DNA from: JAUSIF01 sp964620215
GTDB taxonomy: Bacteria; Pseudomonadota; Alphaproteobacteria; Rhizobiales; Xanthobacteraceae
Assembly: GCA_964620215.1 (NCBI GenBank)
Contig: CAZUJE010000042.1
Location: 1-20,851 of the forward strand
DNA: 20,851 nucleotides
Reading direction: 5' to 3'
Shown: piece after piece, positions 6,726 to 14,819 of the stretch
Position numbering within the stretch: position 1 is the stretch's first letter
Layout of the letters: each line of letters begins with the position of its first letter
Translations under genes and position numbers: made by a program
Notes under the pieces: generated by a model
Database searches by the model: none
The model's input: only the letters and a program-made list of their open reading frames with translations
Told to the model about the DNA's origin: nothing

Positions 6726-7487
6726 TCAGTTCTTCAGCCGGTAGCCAGTCCGGAAAATCCACCAGATGACCACCAGGCAAACCACCAGAAACAGGAATGT
6801 CATGCCGAGGCTGATGCCGACGGCCACATCCGCGATGCCGTAAAAACTCCAGCGGAAGCCGCTGACCAGATACACAACCGGGTTGAACAAGGTCACCGTC
6901 TGCCAGAACGGCGGCAGCACGGAGAGCGAATAGAAACTGCCGCCGAGAAATGTCAGCGGCGTGATGATGAGCAGCGGCACCACCTGCAACTGCTCGAAAC
7001 CATCGGCCCAGATGCCGATGATGAAGCCGAGCAGGCTGAAGGTGATCGCCGTCAGCAGCAGGAATGCGATCATCCAGAACGGATGCAGAATCGTGATCGG
7101 CACGAAGAAATGCGCGGTGATGAGAATAAGCAGGCCGAGAATGATCGACTTCGTTGCCGCCGCACCGACATAGCCGAGCATCGCTTCGTAAAAGGACACC
7201 GGCGCGGACAGCAGCTCATAGATCGTGCCGGTGAAGCGCGGAAAATAAATGCCGAACGATGCGTTCATCACGCTCTGGGTGAGCAGCGTCAGCATGATCA
7301 GGCCCGGCACGATGAAGGCGCCGTAGCTCACACCGTCGATCTCGGTGATGCGCGAGCCGATCGCCGCGCCGAACACGACAAAATAAAGCGAGGTGGAAAT
7401 CACCGGCGAGACAATGCTCTGCCAGAGCGTGCGCAGCGTGCGGGACATTTCAAACTTGTAGATGGCTCCTACCGCGCGCCAGTTCAT
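6726..7487 (-). CDS. ABC-2 type exporter permease (YadH-like)
   Basis: A 253-residue integral membrane protein with about six hydrophobic segments. The ABC-2 permease signature region is PLTFLGGSFYSLSVLPPFWQ near residues 180-200, followed by FNPVVYLVSGFRW. Length and order match E. coli YadH (256 residues) and the related NodJ/DrrB branch. The ATG overlaps the stop of the ATPase gene by 4 bp (ATGA), so the pair is translationally coupled. Together they would form a homodimeric exporter in the inner membrane. The substrate is unknown. No periplasmic partner gene accompanies them. Confidence 0.88.
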   Translation of the reverse strand: MNWRAVGAIYKFEMSRTLRTLWQSIVSPVISTSLYFVVFGAAIGSRITEIDGVSYGAFIVPGLIMLTLLTQSVMNASFGIYFPRFTGTIYELLSAPVSFYEAMLGYVGAAATKSIILGLLILITAHFFVPITILHPFWMIAFLLLTAITFSLLGFIIGIWADGFEQLQVVPLLIITPLTFLGGSFYSLSVLPPFWQTVTLFNPVVYLVSGFRWSFYGIADVAVGISLGMTFLFLVVCLVVIWWIFRTGYRLKN

Positions 7488-8410
7488 TGCTCACGCCTCA
7501 CGAGATCGACGAAAATATCCTCCAGCGAGCTTTGGCTGGTCTGCAAATCCTTAAAACGGATGTTGAGGTTGTTCAGATCGCCAAGCAATGCGGTGATACC
7601 CTTGCGATCAACCTGCGTGTCGTAGGTATAAGTGAGATCGAGGCCGTCGCCCGAAAGCGCCAATCCATAATTCGCGAGCGCGGCCGGAATCGAATCCATT
7701 TTCTGCTGGAGATGCAGCGACAGTTTTTTCTTGCCGAGCTTCTGCATCAGCGCGCGCTTTTCCTCGACCAGAATCAATTCGCCCTTGTTGATGACCCCGA
7801 TACGGTCGGCCATCTCCTCGGCTTCTTCGATATAATGCGTCGTGAGAATGATGGTGACGCCGGAAGCGCGCAGCGCCCGCACGATGTTCCACATGTCCTT
7901 GCGCAGTTCCACGTCCACGCCGGCGGTCGGCTCGTCGAGAAACAGAATTTGCGGCTCGTGGGACAGCGCCTTTGCGATCATGACCCGGCGTTTCATGCCG
8001 CCGGACAGCGTCATGATCTTCGCGTCCTTCTTGTCCCATAACGTCAATTCTTTCAGCACTTTTTCGATATGCGCGGGATTTTTCGGCTTGCCGAACAGGC
8101 CGCGGCTGAAGCTGACGGTTCCCCAAACACTTTCAAATGCGTCCGTGGTCAATTCCTGCGGCACCAGGCCGATCATCGAGCGGGCCGCCTTGTAGTCGTC
8201 GATGATGTCGTGGCCGTCGATGGTGACTTTGCCGCCGCTCGGATTCACAATGCCGCAGATGATGCTGATAAGCGTGGTCTTGCCCGCGCCATTCGGCCCG
8301 AGCAGCGCGAAAATCTCCCCGTGCCGGATTTCCAGATCGACACGCTTCAGCGCATCGAAACCGGTGGCATAGGTCTTGGAGAGATTGGCAATGGAAATGA
8401 CTGGATTCAT
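7484..8410 (-). CDS. ABC exporter ATP-binding protein (YadG-like)
   Basis: The 308 residues from the ATG at 8408-8410 equal the length of E. coli YadG. A TTG at 8455 in frame would add 15 residues unlike the family. Motifs are complete: Walker A GPNGAGKTT at 38-46, Q-loop VPQE, signature LSGGMKRR from 135, Walker B ILFLDEPTAGVD from 155, and H-loop H192 in TTHYIEEAEEMADRIG. The C-terminal 80 residues form the usual extra domain of NatA/YadG exporters. No strong ribosome binding site is seen before the ATG. It powers the permease encoded immediately downstream. The transported compound cannot be inferred. Confidence 0.92.
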   Translation of the reverse strand: MNPVISIANLSKTYATGFDALKRVDLEIRHGEIFALLGPNGAGKTTLISIICGIVNPSGGKVTIDGHDIIDDYKAARSMIGLVPQELTTDAFESVWGTVSFSRGLFGKPKNPAHIEKVLKELTLWDKKDAKIMTLSGGMKRRVMIAKALSHEPQILFLDEPTAGVDVELRKDMWNIVRALRASGVTIILTTHYIEEAEEMADRIGVINKGELILVEEKRALMQKLGKKKLSLHLQQKMDSIPAALANYGLALSGDGLDLTYTYDTQVDRKGITALLGDLNNLNIRFKDLQTSQSSLEDIFVDLVRREQ

Positions 8411-8498
8411 CGGCTTTGCGAATGAGGGATTCGGGCGAGCCAATAAGCAGATCAAATGCGGCGGAGCAATGCCCTGAGAGCATGGCTCGTCTGCGGTT

Positions 8499-8870
8499 TT
8501 ATTTTCCGTTCTTTTTCAGCCAGCCGCGCATGAAGGAAATTTCGGCTTCCTGAGTCCTGATAACCTCTTCCGCGAGCTTTTTGACCTCTGGATCCTTGCC
8601 GTATTTGAGCACGACCCTGGCCATGTCCACGGCACCCTGATGATGCGGGATCATGCCGTTTATGAAATCCGCGTCGGCATCGCCGGAAAACTTGATCGCC
8701 ATGTCCTTGTGCATTTTTTCATTGGCCGCGTTCAGCTCCTTGCTTGCGGGAGTTTCCGCGCCGGCAGGCGTGCTGGGCGAGCCGTGACCGGAATGCTGGG
8801 CCTGTGCCATTGCAACAGTAGCGAGTGCGAACATCGCACCCAGAAAAATTGTTTTCGCCTGTCCCGACAT
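8499..8870 (-). CDS. Exported DUF305 protein (possible copper/metal-related)
   Basis: 123 residues from the ATG at 8868-8870, chosen because a signal peptide starts there (about 1-25, ending AMAQAQ) with GGAA upstream. The open frame to 8912 would put extra residues ahead of the signal. The mature protein begins HSGHGS and carries the DUF305 core: DADFINGMIPHHQGAVDMARVVLKYGKDPEVKKLAEEVI, with the HHQGAVDMA motif at 76-84 and a later QEAEISFMRGWL. DUF305 proteins are helical ferritin-like-sized periplasmic proteins; some, such as cyanobacterial CopM, bind copper. A metal role here is inference from family and the His/Met-rich motifs. It is preceded by about 150 bp of non-coding DNA and seems monocistronic. 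Confidence 0.87.
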   Translation of the reverse strand: MSGQAKTIFLGAMFALATVAMAQAQHSGHGSPSTPAGAETPASKELNAANEKMHKDMAIKFSGDADADFINGMIPHHQGAVDMARVVLKYGKDPEVKKLAEEVIRTQEAEISFMRGWLKKNGK

Positions 8871-8956
8871 TTCAACGTTCCAAAGGGTTATGGATGCCGC
8901 CCGCCAAGACAATGAAAAACAGCGGCTGAAAGCGCAAGGCGGACTTATGCCCAGCG

Positions 8957-8984
8957 CATCCGGTTTCCGCGCTCAGGCCGGATG
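8957..8984. repeat. Weak inverted repeat downstream of cheR
   Basis: CATCCGG at 8957-8963 and CCGGATG at 8978-8984 form 7-bp arms around a 14-base spacer, in the 148-bp gap between the DUF305 gene and the end of cheR. It could mark the end of the chemotaxis operon on the minus strand, but it has no T-run. Nothing else was recognised in the gap. Confidence 0.3.
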
Positions 8985-9018
8985 GATGATGCCGATCAAC
9001 CGAATGTGACGAGACGGA

Positions 9019-9879
9019 TCAGGCGACGACCCGCTGTCCGCCAACGGCGGCAAGTTTCGGGGCTTCGCGCTTCTCGGTCGGCTTGTAGAGACCGCGCTTG
9101 TCCGGGATCGGCGCGAACAGGTCGCTTACGCCGACGACCGTCTCGGCGGCACCGAGCACAAAATATCCGTCATGCGCGAGGCGACCCTTGATGCGCGTGA
9201 GCACATCCATCTTGGTCGGCTGATCGAAATAGATCAGCACGTTGCGGCAGAAGATGACGTCGAACTGGCCGAGAATGGAAAAATCCGTCAGCAGATTGAG
9301 CTGGCGGAATTGCACCATCTTCCGGATTTTCGCGGAGATGCGCCACTGGTCGCCGACCTGTTCGAAATGCTGCATCAGGAGCGAGATCGGCAGGCCACGC
9401 TGGACTTCGAACTGGCTGTAGGAACCGGCCCGCGCCTTGTCGAGCACTTCGTTGGAAATGTCGGTCGCGATAATGTCGAACTGCCAGCCGGCGAGCGTCG
9501 AGAATCCGTCGAGCATCATCGCCAGCGAATAAGGTTCCTGCCCGGTCGAGCAGGCCGCCGACCAGATGCGCAGGCGGCGCTGCGCCGCGCGCTTCTGCAT
9601 CATGTCCGGAATGATGGTGTCGCGGAAACGGTCATAGGGAATCTTGTCGCGGAAGAAGAACGACTCGTTGATCATCATCGCTTCGGTGACTTCCGCCTTC
9701 AGCGCATCCGATCCCAGCGCGCGCAGCTTCGCCACCAGCGCTTCCACCGTTTCACAGCCGATCTTGCGGGCGACCGGCAGCAGCCGGCTTTCCACGAGAT
9801 ACTGTTTGTCCGCGGCCAGGACGAGGCCGGAACGTTCTTTCAGCAGCTTGCACAGATACTCATACTCTTGCGGACTCAC
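9019..9879 (-). CDS. cheR: Chemoreceptor-type glutamate methyltransferase CheR
   Basis: 286 residues from a GTG at 9877-9879, preceded by GGGGGAAG and overlapping the cheB stop by 4 bp (GTGA). Longer in-frame readings would run back inside cheB. The N-terminal helical domain (about 1-90, NESFFFRD at 71-78) is followed by the SAM-binding domain with WSAACSTGQEPYSLA at 106-120, acidic D140 in IIATDIS, and FCRNVLIYFD at 210-219. CheR uses S-adenosylmethionine to methylate receptor glutamates and works against CheB. No receptor gene lies in this window, so its target is encoded elsewhere. Confidence 0.94.
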   Translation of the reverse strand: MSPQEYEYLCKLLKERSGLVLAADKQYLVESRLLPVARKIGCETVEALVAKLRALGSDALKAEVTEAMMINESFFFRDKIPYDRFRDTIIPDMMQKRAAQRRLRIWSAACSTGQEPYSLAMMLDGFSTLAGWQFDIIATDISNEVLDKARAGSYSQFEVQRGLPISLLMQHFEQVGDQWRISAKIRKMVQFRQLNLLTDFSILGQFDVIFCRNVLIYFDQPTKMDVLTRIKGRLAHDGYFVLGAAETVVGVSDLFAPIPDKRGLYKPTEKREAPKLAAVGGQRVVA

Positions 9880-11003
9880 GTGCTTCCCCCATTCACTAGC
9901 TTGACCACCTGCGGCGCGATTTCTCCGATCGGCAATACCGCCGAACAGACGCCCGCCTCCACGGCCGTGCCTGGCATCCCCCACACCACGCTCGTCGCTT
10001 CGTCTTGCGCAATAATGCTGCCGCCAGCGGCGACAATATCCTTCGCTCCATCGGAGCCATCGACGCCCATGCCGGTCAGGATCAGCGCGAGCGTTCCCGT
10101 GCCGAAAGCGGCGGCGGCGCTCGCGAACAGCGGATCGACGGCGGGCTTGCAAAAATGCACCGGCGCGCTGTCGTCGAGCACCGTTTCAAAGTGATCGCCC
10201 TTGCGCTCCACGCGCATATGCTTGCCGCCAGGGGCGACATAAATCGTGCCGGCCACAATGCGCTCGCCATGCGCCGCTTCATGCGCGGGGCGTCCCGAGG
10301 CGCGCGCGATATGCTCGGCCAGAATGGTCGTGAAGGTGGGCGGCATATGCTGCGTAATCAGCACCGGCACATGCAGCAGCGCGGGCGCCAGACCCTTCAT
10401 CAAGGTCTGCAAGGCTTGCGGTCCGCCGGTCGAACTGCCGATCAGCAATGCGCGCGGCTTGAAATTGGAGAAAGCGCGTAGCGAAATGGAAGGCGCGGCA
10501 TCGGCCGCTACTGCCTCCACCGGCCGTTGCACGGGCCGGGATACGATTTTTTTATTGGCGATGCGCCGTCCGAGATGACGGATTTTCCCGACGATGTCGT
10601 TGCGGAAACTCGGCGAAGTGCTGGCCTCACGGTTGCTTTCGGGCTTTTGCAGATAATCGGCGGCGCCGAGCGTCAGCGCCTTCATGCCGACTTCCGCGTT
10701 TCTCCGCGTCAGCGTGGAGGCGATCAGCACCACCACATCGGGTTTTTTCGCGAACAGAAGCGGGAGCGTCGCAAGCCCGTCGAGCACCGGCATCTCGATG
10801 TCGAGAACCACGATGTCCGGATTGGCGCGCATGAGGTTTTCCACCGCTTCAAAGCCGTTGCGATGGGTTGCGACCACGGACATATCCGGCTCATCGCCGA
10901 CCCAGCGGGCCACGAGGCCGCGGAAGACGACGGAGTCGTCCACGATCATCACGCGGATCGCGGTATCCGGTTTTTGGACGGGGACTGAAAGTGCCTGCGA
11001 CAT
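9876..11003 (-). CDS. cheB: Chemotaxis methylesterase/response regulator CheB
   Basis: 375 residues from the ATG at 11001-11003. A TTG 18 bp upstream is in frame but lacks a better ribosome binding site. The receiver domain (about 16-122) has acidic D22/D23, phospho-acceptor D68 in VVLDIEMP, and K120. A linker of about 60 residues is followed by the methylesterase domain (about 183-372) with catalytic S191 in GSSTGG, H219 in QHMPP and D315 in GMGVDGSDG. It removes methyl groups from receptors when phosphorylated by CheA. It is translationally coupled to cheR and lies 55 bp after cheY, with a stem-loop in that gap. Confidence 0.94.
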   Translation of the reverse strand: MSQALSVPVQKPDTAIRVMIVDDSVVFRGLVARWVGDEPDMSVVATHRNGFEAVENLMRANPDIVVLDIEMPVLDGLATLPLLFAKKPDVVVLIASTLTRRNAEVGMKALTLGAADYLQKPESNREASTSPSFRNDIVGKIRHLGRRIANKKIVSRPVQRPVEAVAADAAPSISLRAFSNFKPRALLIGSSTGGPQALQTLMKGLAPALLHVPVLITQHMPPTFTTILAEHIARASGRPAHEAAHGERIVAGTIYVAPGGKHMRVERKGDHFETVLDDSAPVHFCKPAVDPLFASAAAAFGTGTLALILTGMGVDGSDGAKDIVAAGGSIIAQDEATSVVWGMPGTAVEAGVCSAVLPIGEIAPQVVKLVNGGST

Positions 11004-11036
11004 GAACTCAAGACCACTCAATACGAACTACACACC

Positions 11037-11059
11037 AGCTTCCGGATAATCCGGAAGCT
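11037..11059 (-). repeat. Stem-loop between cheY and cheB
   Basis: AGCTTCCGG at 11037-11045 and CCGGAAGCT at 11051-11059 form a perfect 9-bp stem around ATAAT. On the transcript it begins at the cheY stop codon. There is no U-tract, so it is more likely an mRNA-stabilising or processing element than a terminator. Confidence 0.55.
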
Positions 11060-11424
11060 CAGATCAGGCCGACTTCCTGAAACTTCGCTTCGACGATTTC
11101 CTTGTCGAAGGGCTTCATGATGTATTCGTCGGCACCCGCATGCATCGCGCGGGCGATGTGTGCGAGATCGTTCTCGGTGGTGCAGAACACGACTTTCGGG
11201 CGGTCACCGCCGGGCATGGCACGAAGCGCGCGCAGGAACTCGTAACCGTCCATGACGGGCATGTTCCAGTCGAGCAGGATCGCGTCCGGCATTTCCTTCA
11301 TGCAGGCATCGAGCGCCTGGCGTCCGTCGGACGCCTCCGTGATTGCGAATCCGAATCCTTCGAGGATGCGGCGCGCAACCTTCCGGATGACACTCGAGTC
11401 ATCGATGATGAGACAACGCTTCAT
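11059..11424 (-). CDS. cheY: Single-domain response regulator CheY
   Basis: A 121-residue stand-alone receiver preceded by AGAGGGAG. Acidic pocket D8/D9, phospho-acceptor D52 in LLDWNMPVMDG, T83 in FCTTEND and K104 in IMKPF are all present, so it should be phosphorylatable. WNMPVMDGYEF is the usual pattern of alphaproteobacterial chemotaxis CheY proteins. It lies 22 bp after cheW and is probably cotranscribed with cheA and cheW. It should accept phosphate from CheA H44 and may act on the flagellar motor or another output. CheA also carries its own receiver, which may compete with it as a phosphate sink. Confidence 0.9.
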   Translation of the reverse strand: MKRCLIIDDSSVIRKVARRILEGFGFAITEASDGRQALDACMKEMPDAILLDWNMPVMDGYEFLRALRAMPGGDRPKVVFCTTENDLAHIARAMHAGADEYIMKPFDKEIVEAKFQEVGLI

Positions 11425-11446
11425 AGCAGAACTCCCTCTACACTCT

Positions 11447-11902
11447 TCAAGCAGCTAAAGTCTTCGGTTGCAGTTCGAGAATCCGGTCCACGTTCAAGAT
11501 CACGAGCAACCGGTCTTCCAGTTTCTGGACGCCGTCGGAAACGGCGGCCCAGCACTTGTCAAGATTCATCGGATTCTGTTCGCGGCCCGCGGCGGGCAGC
11601 TTCAGCACTTCGCCGATGGCATCGACGATCAATCCGTAATGTTCGCCGCGATGATCGATTCCGATCGCCATCATTTTCCCGCCGGTGTTTTCAGCAACGA
11701 CGGAAAGACGGCGGCGCATGTCGATCGCGGTAATCACGCGGCCGCGCAGATTGAGCACGCCCGCGATTTCCGGCGGTGCCAGCGGCACGCGCGTCATGCG
11801 CTCCACGGCAAACACATCCAGCACCCGGTTGATCGGTAGTCCGAACAACTGGTCGCCGATGGTGGCGGTCACGTATTCGATTTCGTGTTCATGCGCGCTC
11901 AT
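11447..11902 (-). CDS. cheW: Chemotaxis coupling protein CheW
   Basis: This 151-residue single CheW domain spans almost the whole protein. EYVTATIGDQLFGLPINRVLDV opens the first beta-barrel, and GVLNLRGRVITAIDMRRRL (about 48-66) is the best-known CheW signature. YGLIVDAIGEVLKL follows. CheW links chemoreceptors to CheA in the signalling array beneath the inner membrane. A GGAGG lies inside the end of cheA, 11 bases before the ATG, and the gap to the cheA stop is 3 bp, so the pair is likely coupled in translation. CheA itself has two CheW-like domains, so three are encoded in this operon. Confidence 0.93.
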   Translation of the reverse strand: MSAHEHEIEYVTATIGDQLFGLPINRVLDVFAVERMTRVPLAPPEIAGVLNLRGRVITAIDMRRRLSVVAENTGGKMMAIGIDHRGEHYGLIVDAIGEVLKLPAAGREQNPMNLDKCWAAVSDGVQKLEDRLLVILNVDRILELQPKTLAA

Positions 11903-11905
11903 GAC

Positions 11906-14698
11906 TTACGCCGCCTCCGAGTAACGGGCTTCGCTCTGCTTCAGGAGCGCGATCAGCCCGCCGCGGTCGAATTTCGCGACGAAATGATGGAAACCGGCCT
12001 GCTTGCCGCGATCGACGCGGCCTGGCGAATTGAGCGATGAAAGCGCGATCAGCATGAGCTGCGAGGTGCGCGTATTGGCGCGCAGTTTTTCCGCAAGCTC
12101 GAAGCCGGTCATGCCCGGCATCTCGATGTCCGAAATGATGAAATCGAAATCGATGTCGCGTTCCAGAATGGCCAGCGCTTCGGCACCGCCGGAAGCGGCC
12201 TTCACCACGTAGCCGGCGGAATTCAGCACCGGCGTCAGCATGTTGCGGAAGAACACGGAGTCGTCCACGAACAGGATGCGGCGCGTGCCGGAGGCATTCG
12301 AATCCACGCGGTGCAGCCAGTCCTCGAAGGCGAGCGGCAGATAGTGGCCGACATCGAGAATGTCGGTCGCGCGGCCCGCGATGATGGCCGATCCAAGCAC
12401 GCCCGGAATTTTTCCGGCGATCTCAATTTCCAGCGTGTCCTCGACGATGTCCACGATCTCATCGACCATGATTCCCATCGAGCGCTCTTTTTCGATGAAG
12501 ACGAGGAGCGCCTGCGTGCCTTCCTTCTTGGCCGGGATTCCTTCACGCACGGGCAGGAGCGGCATCAGGCCGCCGCGGTACTGCACCATGTGCTTGCCGT
12601 TGGAGAATTCGATCTTGGTGGCGTCGATCTCTTCAAGCCGCGTGATGAGCGACAGCGGCACCGCCTTGATCTCGCCCGCGCCCGCGCGGAACACGAGCAG
12701 GGAGATTTTCTGGTGGGTGCCTTCGGTGCCGACGTTGTCGTTCATTTCCTGCGCGACTGCGTTTTCCTGCGTGGTGCCGATCGAGGACGCAATGCCGTTC
12801 GGGTCGAGAATGATGATGACCGAACCGTCGCCGAGAATGGTCTTGCCGGAGAACTGCTGGATGCCGCGCAGCATCTGCGACATCGGCTTCACCACGATTT
12901 CTTCCGTGTGGAAGACCTGATCGACGACGATGCCAAACATGCGGCTGCCGACCTGCATCACGACGACGAAGAGTTCGGCGGCTTCGGTTTCAAGCGGGCG
13001 CAGTTTCAGCAGCGAACGCAGATCGATGAGCGGCAGCAACTTGTCGCGCAGGCGGAGTACGGACGAGTCTTTCAGCCGCTCGATCTTGTGCTCGGAATCC
13101 TTGTCGATATGGACAAGCTCCACGACCGCGATCTGCGGAATGGCGAAGCGTTCGGAGTCCGACTCCACGATCAGCGCGTTCACAATCGCGAGCGTGAGCG
13201 GGATCTTGATCTTGAACGTGGTGCCTTTGCCCTGCACGCTCTTCAGATCGATGGTGCCGCCGATCTGATCGATATTCGTCTTCACCACGTCCATGCCGAC
13301 GCCGCGGCCGGAAACGCTGGTGACTTTCGCCGCCGTGGAGAAGCCCGGCGCGAAAATGAATTTCTGAAGCTGCGAATCCGAAAGCTTGTCGCTGTCCAGG
13401 ATCAGGCCGAGGCGAATCGCCTTCTCGCGGATGCGGCTGGTGTCGAGGCCGCGGCCATCATCCGAAATTTCCACGATGATATGGCCGCCCTCGTGATAGG
13501 CGGCGAGGCGGATCGTGCCTTCTTCCGGCTTGCCAGCCTGCTTGCGGCCGGCTGTATCTTCAATGCCGTGGTCCGCCGAGTTGCGGACCATATGCGTGAG
13601 CGGGTCCTTGATGAGTTCGAGGAGCTGACGGTCCAGTTCCGTCTCCTCGCCCTGCATCACGAGATTGATCTTCTTGGCGAGTTCACTCGAGAGATCGCGC
13701 ACGACGCGCGGCAGCTTCGCCCAGGCATTTCCGATCGGCTGCATCCGGGTCTTCATGACGCCGTCCTGCAACTCGCCGGTGATGTTGGAGAGCCGCTGGA
13801 ACGGCCCCTTCAGATCGTTGTTCTCGCTGTTGCGCGTGACTTCAATCAACTGGTTGCGTGTCAGCACCAGCTCCGAAACCATCGTCATCAGCAGCTCAAG
13901 CGTATCGACCTGCACGCGCAGCGTCTGGTTCTTCACGCTCGTCTGGTCGCTTTCGCGGCGCTCGTCGTCACGGCGCTCATCCTCGCGGCGATCTTTGCTG
14001 GAACGGTTCACAGGCTGCGCGGATGCGGCTGCCTTCTTTTCCGGTCCCGGGGTTTCGCGGAACGCGCGCTCGAGGTCGTCGAGCGAGACTTCGCCCGGCT
14101 TCAGCGGGCGTTCCAGAATCTGCGGGGCAATCGTTCCCACAGTCTGCTGCGCATCCACAGGAGCCGCGGGAGCCTCCGGTTTGGCTTCGCGCACGGTTTC
14201 GCGGAAGGCGCGCTCCAGATCGTCGAGCGAAACTTCACCCGGGCGCAGCGGGCGCTCAAGCGTCTGTTCGACCAGCGTGCCGACAGTTTCTCCCGTCGGC
14301 TGGGGAGCCGCGGCGGGCTTGCCGGCGGAAAGGGAGGTTTTTTCGAGTTTGGAAATCAGATCGTCATCGCTACCATCCGGTTCATTCTGGCTCGCCTCAA
14401 GTACGGCCAGAATTTCCTTGATGCGGTCGATGGTCTCCAAAATGAGCGTCACGGCCTCGCCGGTGACCGGCATGCCATCGCGGAATTTACCCATCACGGT
14501 TTCGGCGGCGTGGGTCAGCGCCTCGAGGCGCGGCAGGCCGAGAAATCCGCAGGTGCCTTTGATCGTATGGACGAGGCGAAAAATGTTGCCGAGAATTTTC
14601 TCGTTGTTGGGCTCCTTCTCAAAACGCACAAGCTCGACGTCAACCACGTCGAGGCTCTCATGAGTCTCGGTCAGGAAGTCCTGCAAAAGGTCGTTCAT
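11906..14698 (-). CDS. cheA: Hybrid chemotaxis histidine kinase CheA with C-terminal receiver
   Basis: 930 residues, longer than the roughly 650 of E. coli CheA. Domains: Hpt (about 1-100, phosphorylated H44 in RLVHTIKGTCGF); a linker with two 31-residue repeats at 138-168 and 186-216; a highly charged stretch at about 235-251; P3 dimerisation (about 255-320); and ATPase with N-box N373 (MVRNSADHGIE), G1 DDGRGLD at 413-419 and G2 GRGVGMD at 464-470. Then come a CheW-like P5 domain (about 500-640), a second CheW-like domain (about 660-790) and a receiver (about 806-925) with D812/D813, acceptor D857 and K909. All catalytic residues seem intact. The extra CheW domain and receiver recall FrzE-like and non-flagellar CheA kinases, so the output need not be swimming. 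No classical P2 domain is obvious; the repeats sit in its place. Confidence 0.95.
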   Translation of the reverse strand: MNDLLQDFLTETHESLDVVDVELVRFEKEPNNEKILGNIFRLVHTIKGTCGFLGLPRLEALTHAAETVMGKFRDGMPVTGEAVTLILETIDRIKEILAVLEASQNEPDGSDDDLISKLEKTSLSAGKPAAAPQPTGETVGTLVEQTLERPLRPGEVSLDDLERAFRETVREAKPEAPAAPVDAQQTVGTIAPQILERPLKPGEVSLDDLERAFRETPGPEKKAAASAQPVNRSSKDRREDERRDDERRESDQTSVKNQTLRVQVDTLELLMTMVSELVLTRNQLIEVTRNSENNDLKGPFQRLSNITGELQDGVMKTRMQPIGNAWAKLPRVVRDLSSELAKKINLVMQGEETELDRQLLELIKDPLTHMVRNSADHGIEDTAGRKQAGKPEEGTIRLAAYHEGGHIIVEISDDGRGLDTSRIREKAIRLGLILDSDKLSDSQLQKFIFAPGFSTAAKVTSVSGRGVGMDVVKTNIDQIGGTIDLKSVQGKGTTFKIKIPLTLAIVNALIVESDSERFAIPQIAVVELVHIDKDSEHKIERLKDSSVLRLRDKLLPLIDLRSLLKLRPLETEAAELFVVVMQVGSRMFGIVVDQVFHTEEIVVKPMSQMLRGIQQFSGKTILGDGSVIIILDPNGIASSIGTTQENAVAQEMNDNVGTEGTHQKISLLVFRAGAGEIKAVPLSLITRLEEIDATKIEFSNGKHMVQYRGGLMPLLPVREGIPAKKEGTQALLVFIEKERSMGIMVDEIVDIVEDTLEIEIAGKIPGVLGSAIIAGRATDILDVGHYLPLAFEDWLHRVDSNASGTRRILFVDDSVFFRNMLTPVLNSAGYVVKAASGGAEALAILERDIDFDFIISDIEMPGMTGFELAEKLRANTRTSQLMLIALSSLNSPGRVDRGKQAGFHHFVAKFDRGGLIALLKQSEARYSEAA
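14051..14143 (-). repeat. CheA linker repeat, copy 2
   Basis: Encodes CheA residues 186-216, beginning TVGT and ending PGEVSLDDLERAFRET. It matches copy 1 at 26 of 31 residues by eye, with a spacing of 48 residues between starts. Confidence 0.85.
14195..14287 (-). repeat. CheA linker repeat, copy 1
   Basis: Encodes CheA residues 138-168, TVGT through PGEVSLDDLERAFRET. The last 16 residues are identical in both copies and look like a short amphipathic helix, a possible docking motif between the Hpt and kinase core. Confidence 0.85.
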
Positions 14699-14758
14699 GG
14701 CTTCGCCGGGCCTTGTCCAAAGCCTGTTCAGGTCGAAGCCCGAGTGTGGGGCCGGGAG

Positions 14759-14774
14759 GGTTAAGATTGATTAA
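14759..14774 (-). promoter_or_regulatory. Possible CtrA-like site upstream of cheA
   Basis: On the minus strand, TTAA (14774-14771), six bases, then TTAACC (14764-14759). CtrA sites are TTAA-N7-TTAA, so the spacing is one short. It lies about 60 bp upstream of the cheA ATG. Support is weak and rests on CtrA and ChpT being encoded nearby. Confidence 0.35.
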
Positions 14775-14819
14775 AACAAATGGCGTTTTCGGCGCGCGTA
14801 AGCCGCTTAAATCAAGGCT

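Noticed and set aside
9172..10194. A 340-residue plus-strand frame opposite cheR/cheB
   Set aside because: Shadow of two genes with intact catalytic residues; it crosses their junction without domain content.
12311..14764. An 817-residue open frame on the plus strand opposite cheA
   Set aside because: It is antisense to a gene with complete kinase motifs, rich in His/Arg/Asp/Glu as expected of a codon-bias shadow, and has no recognisable domain.
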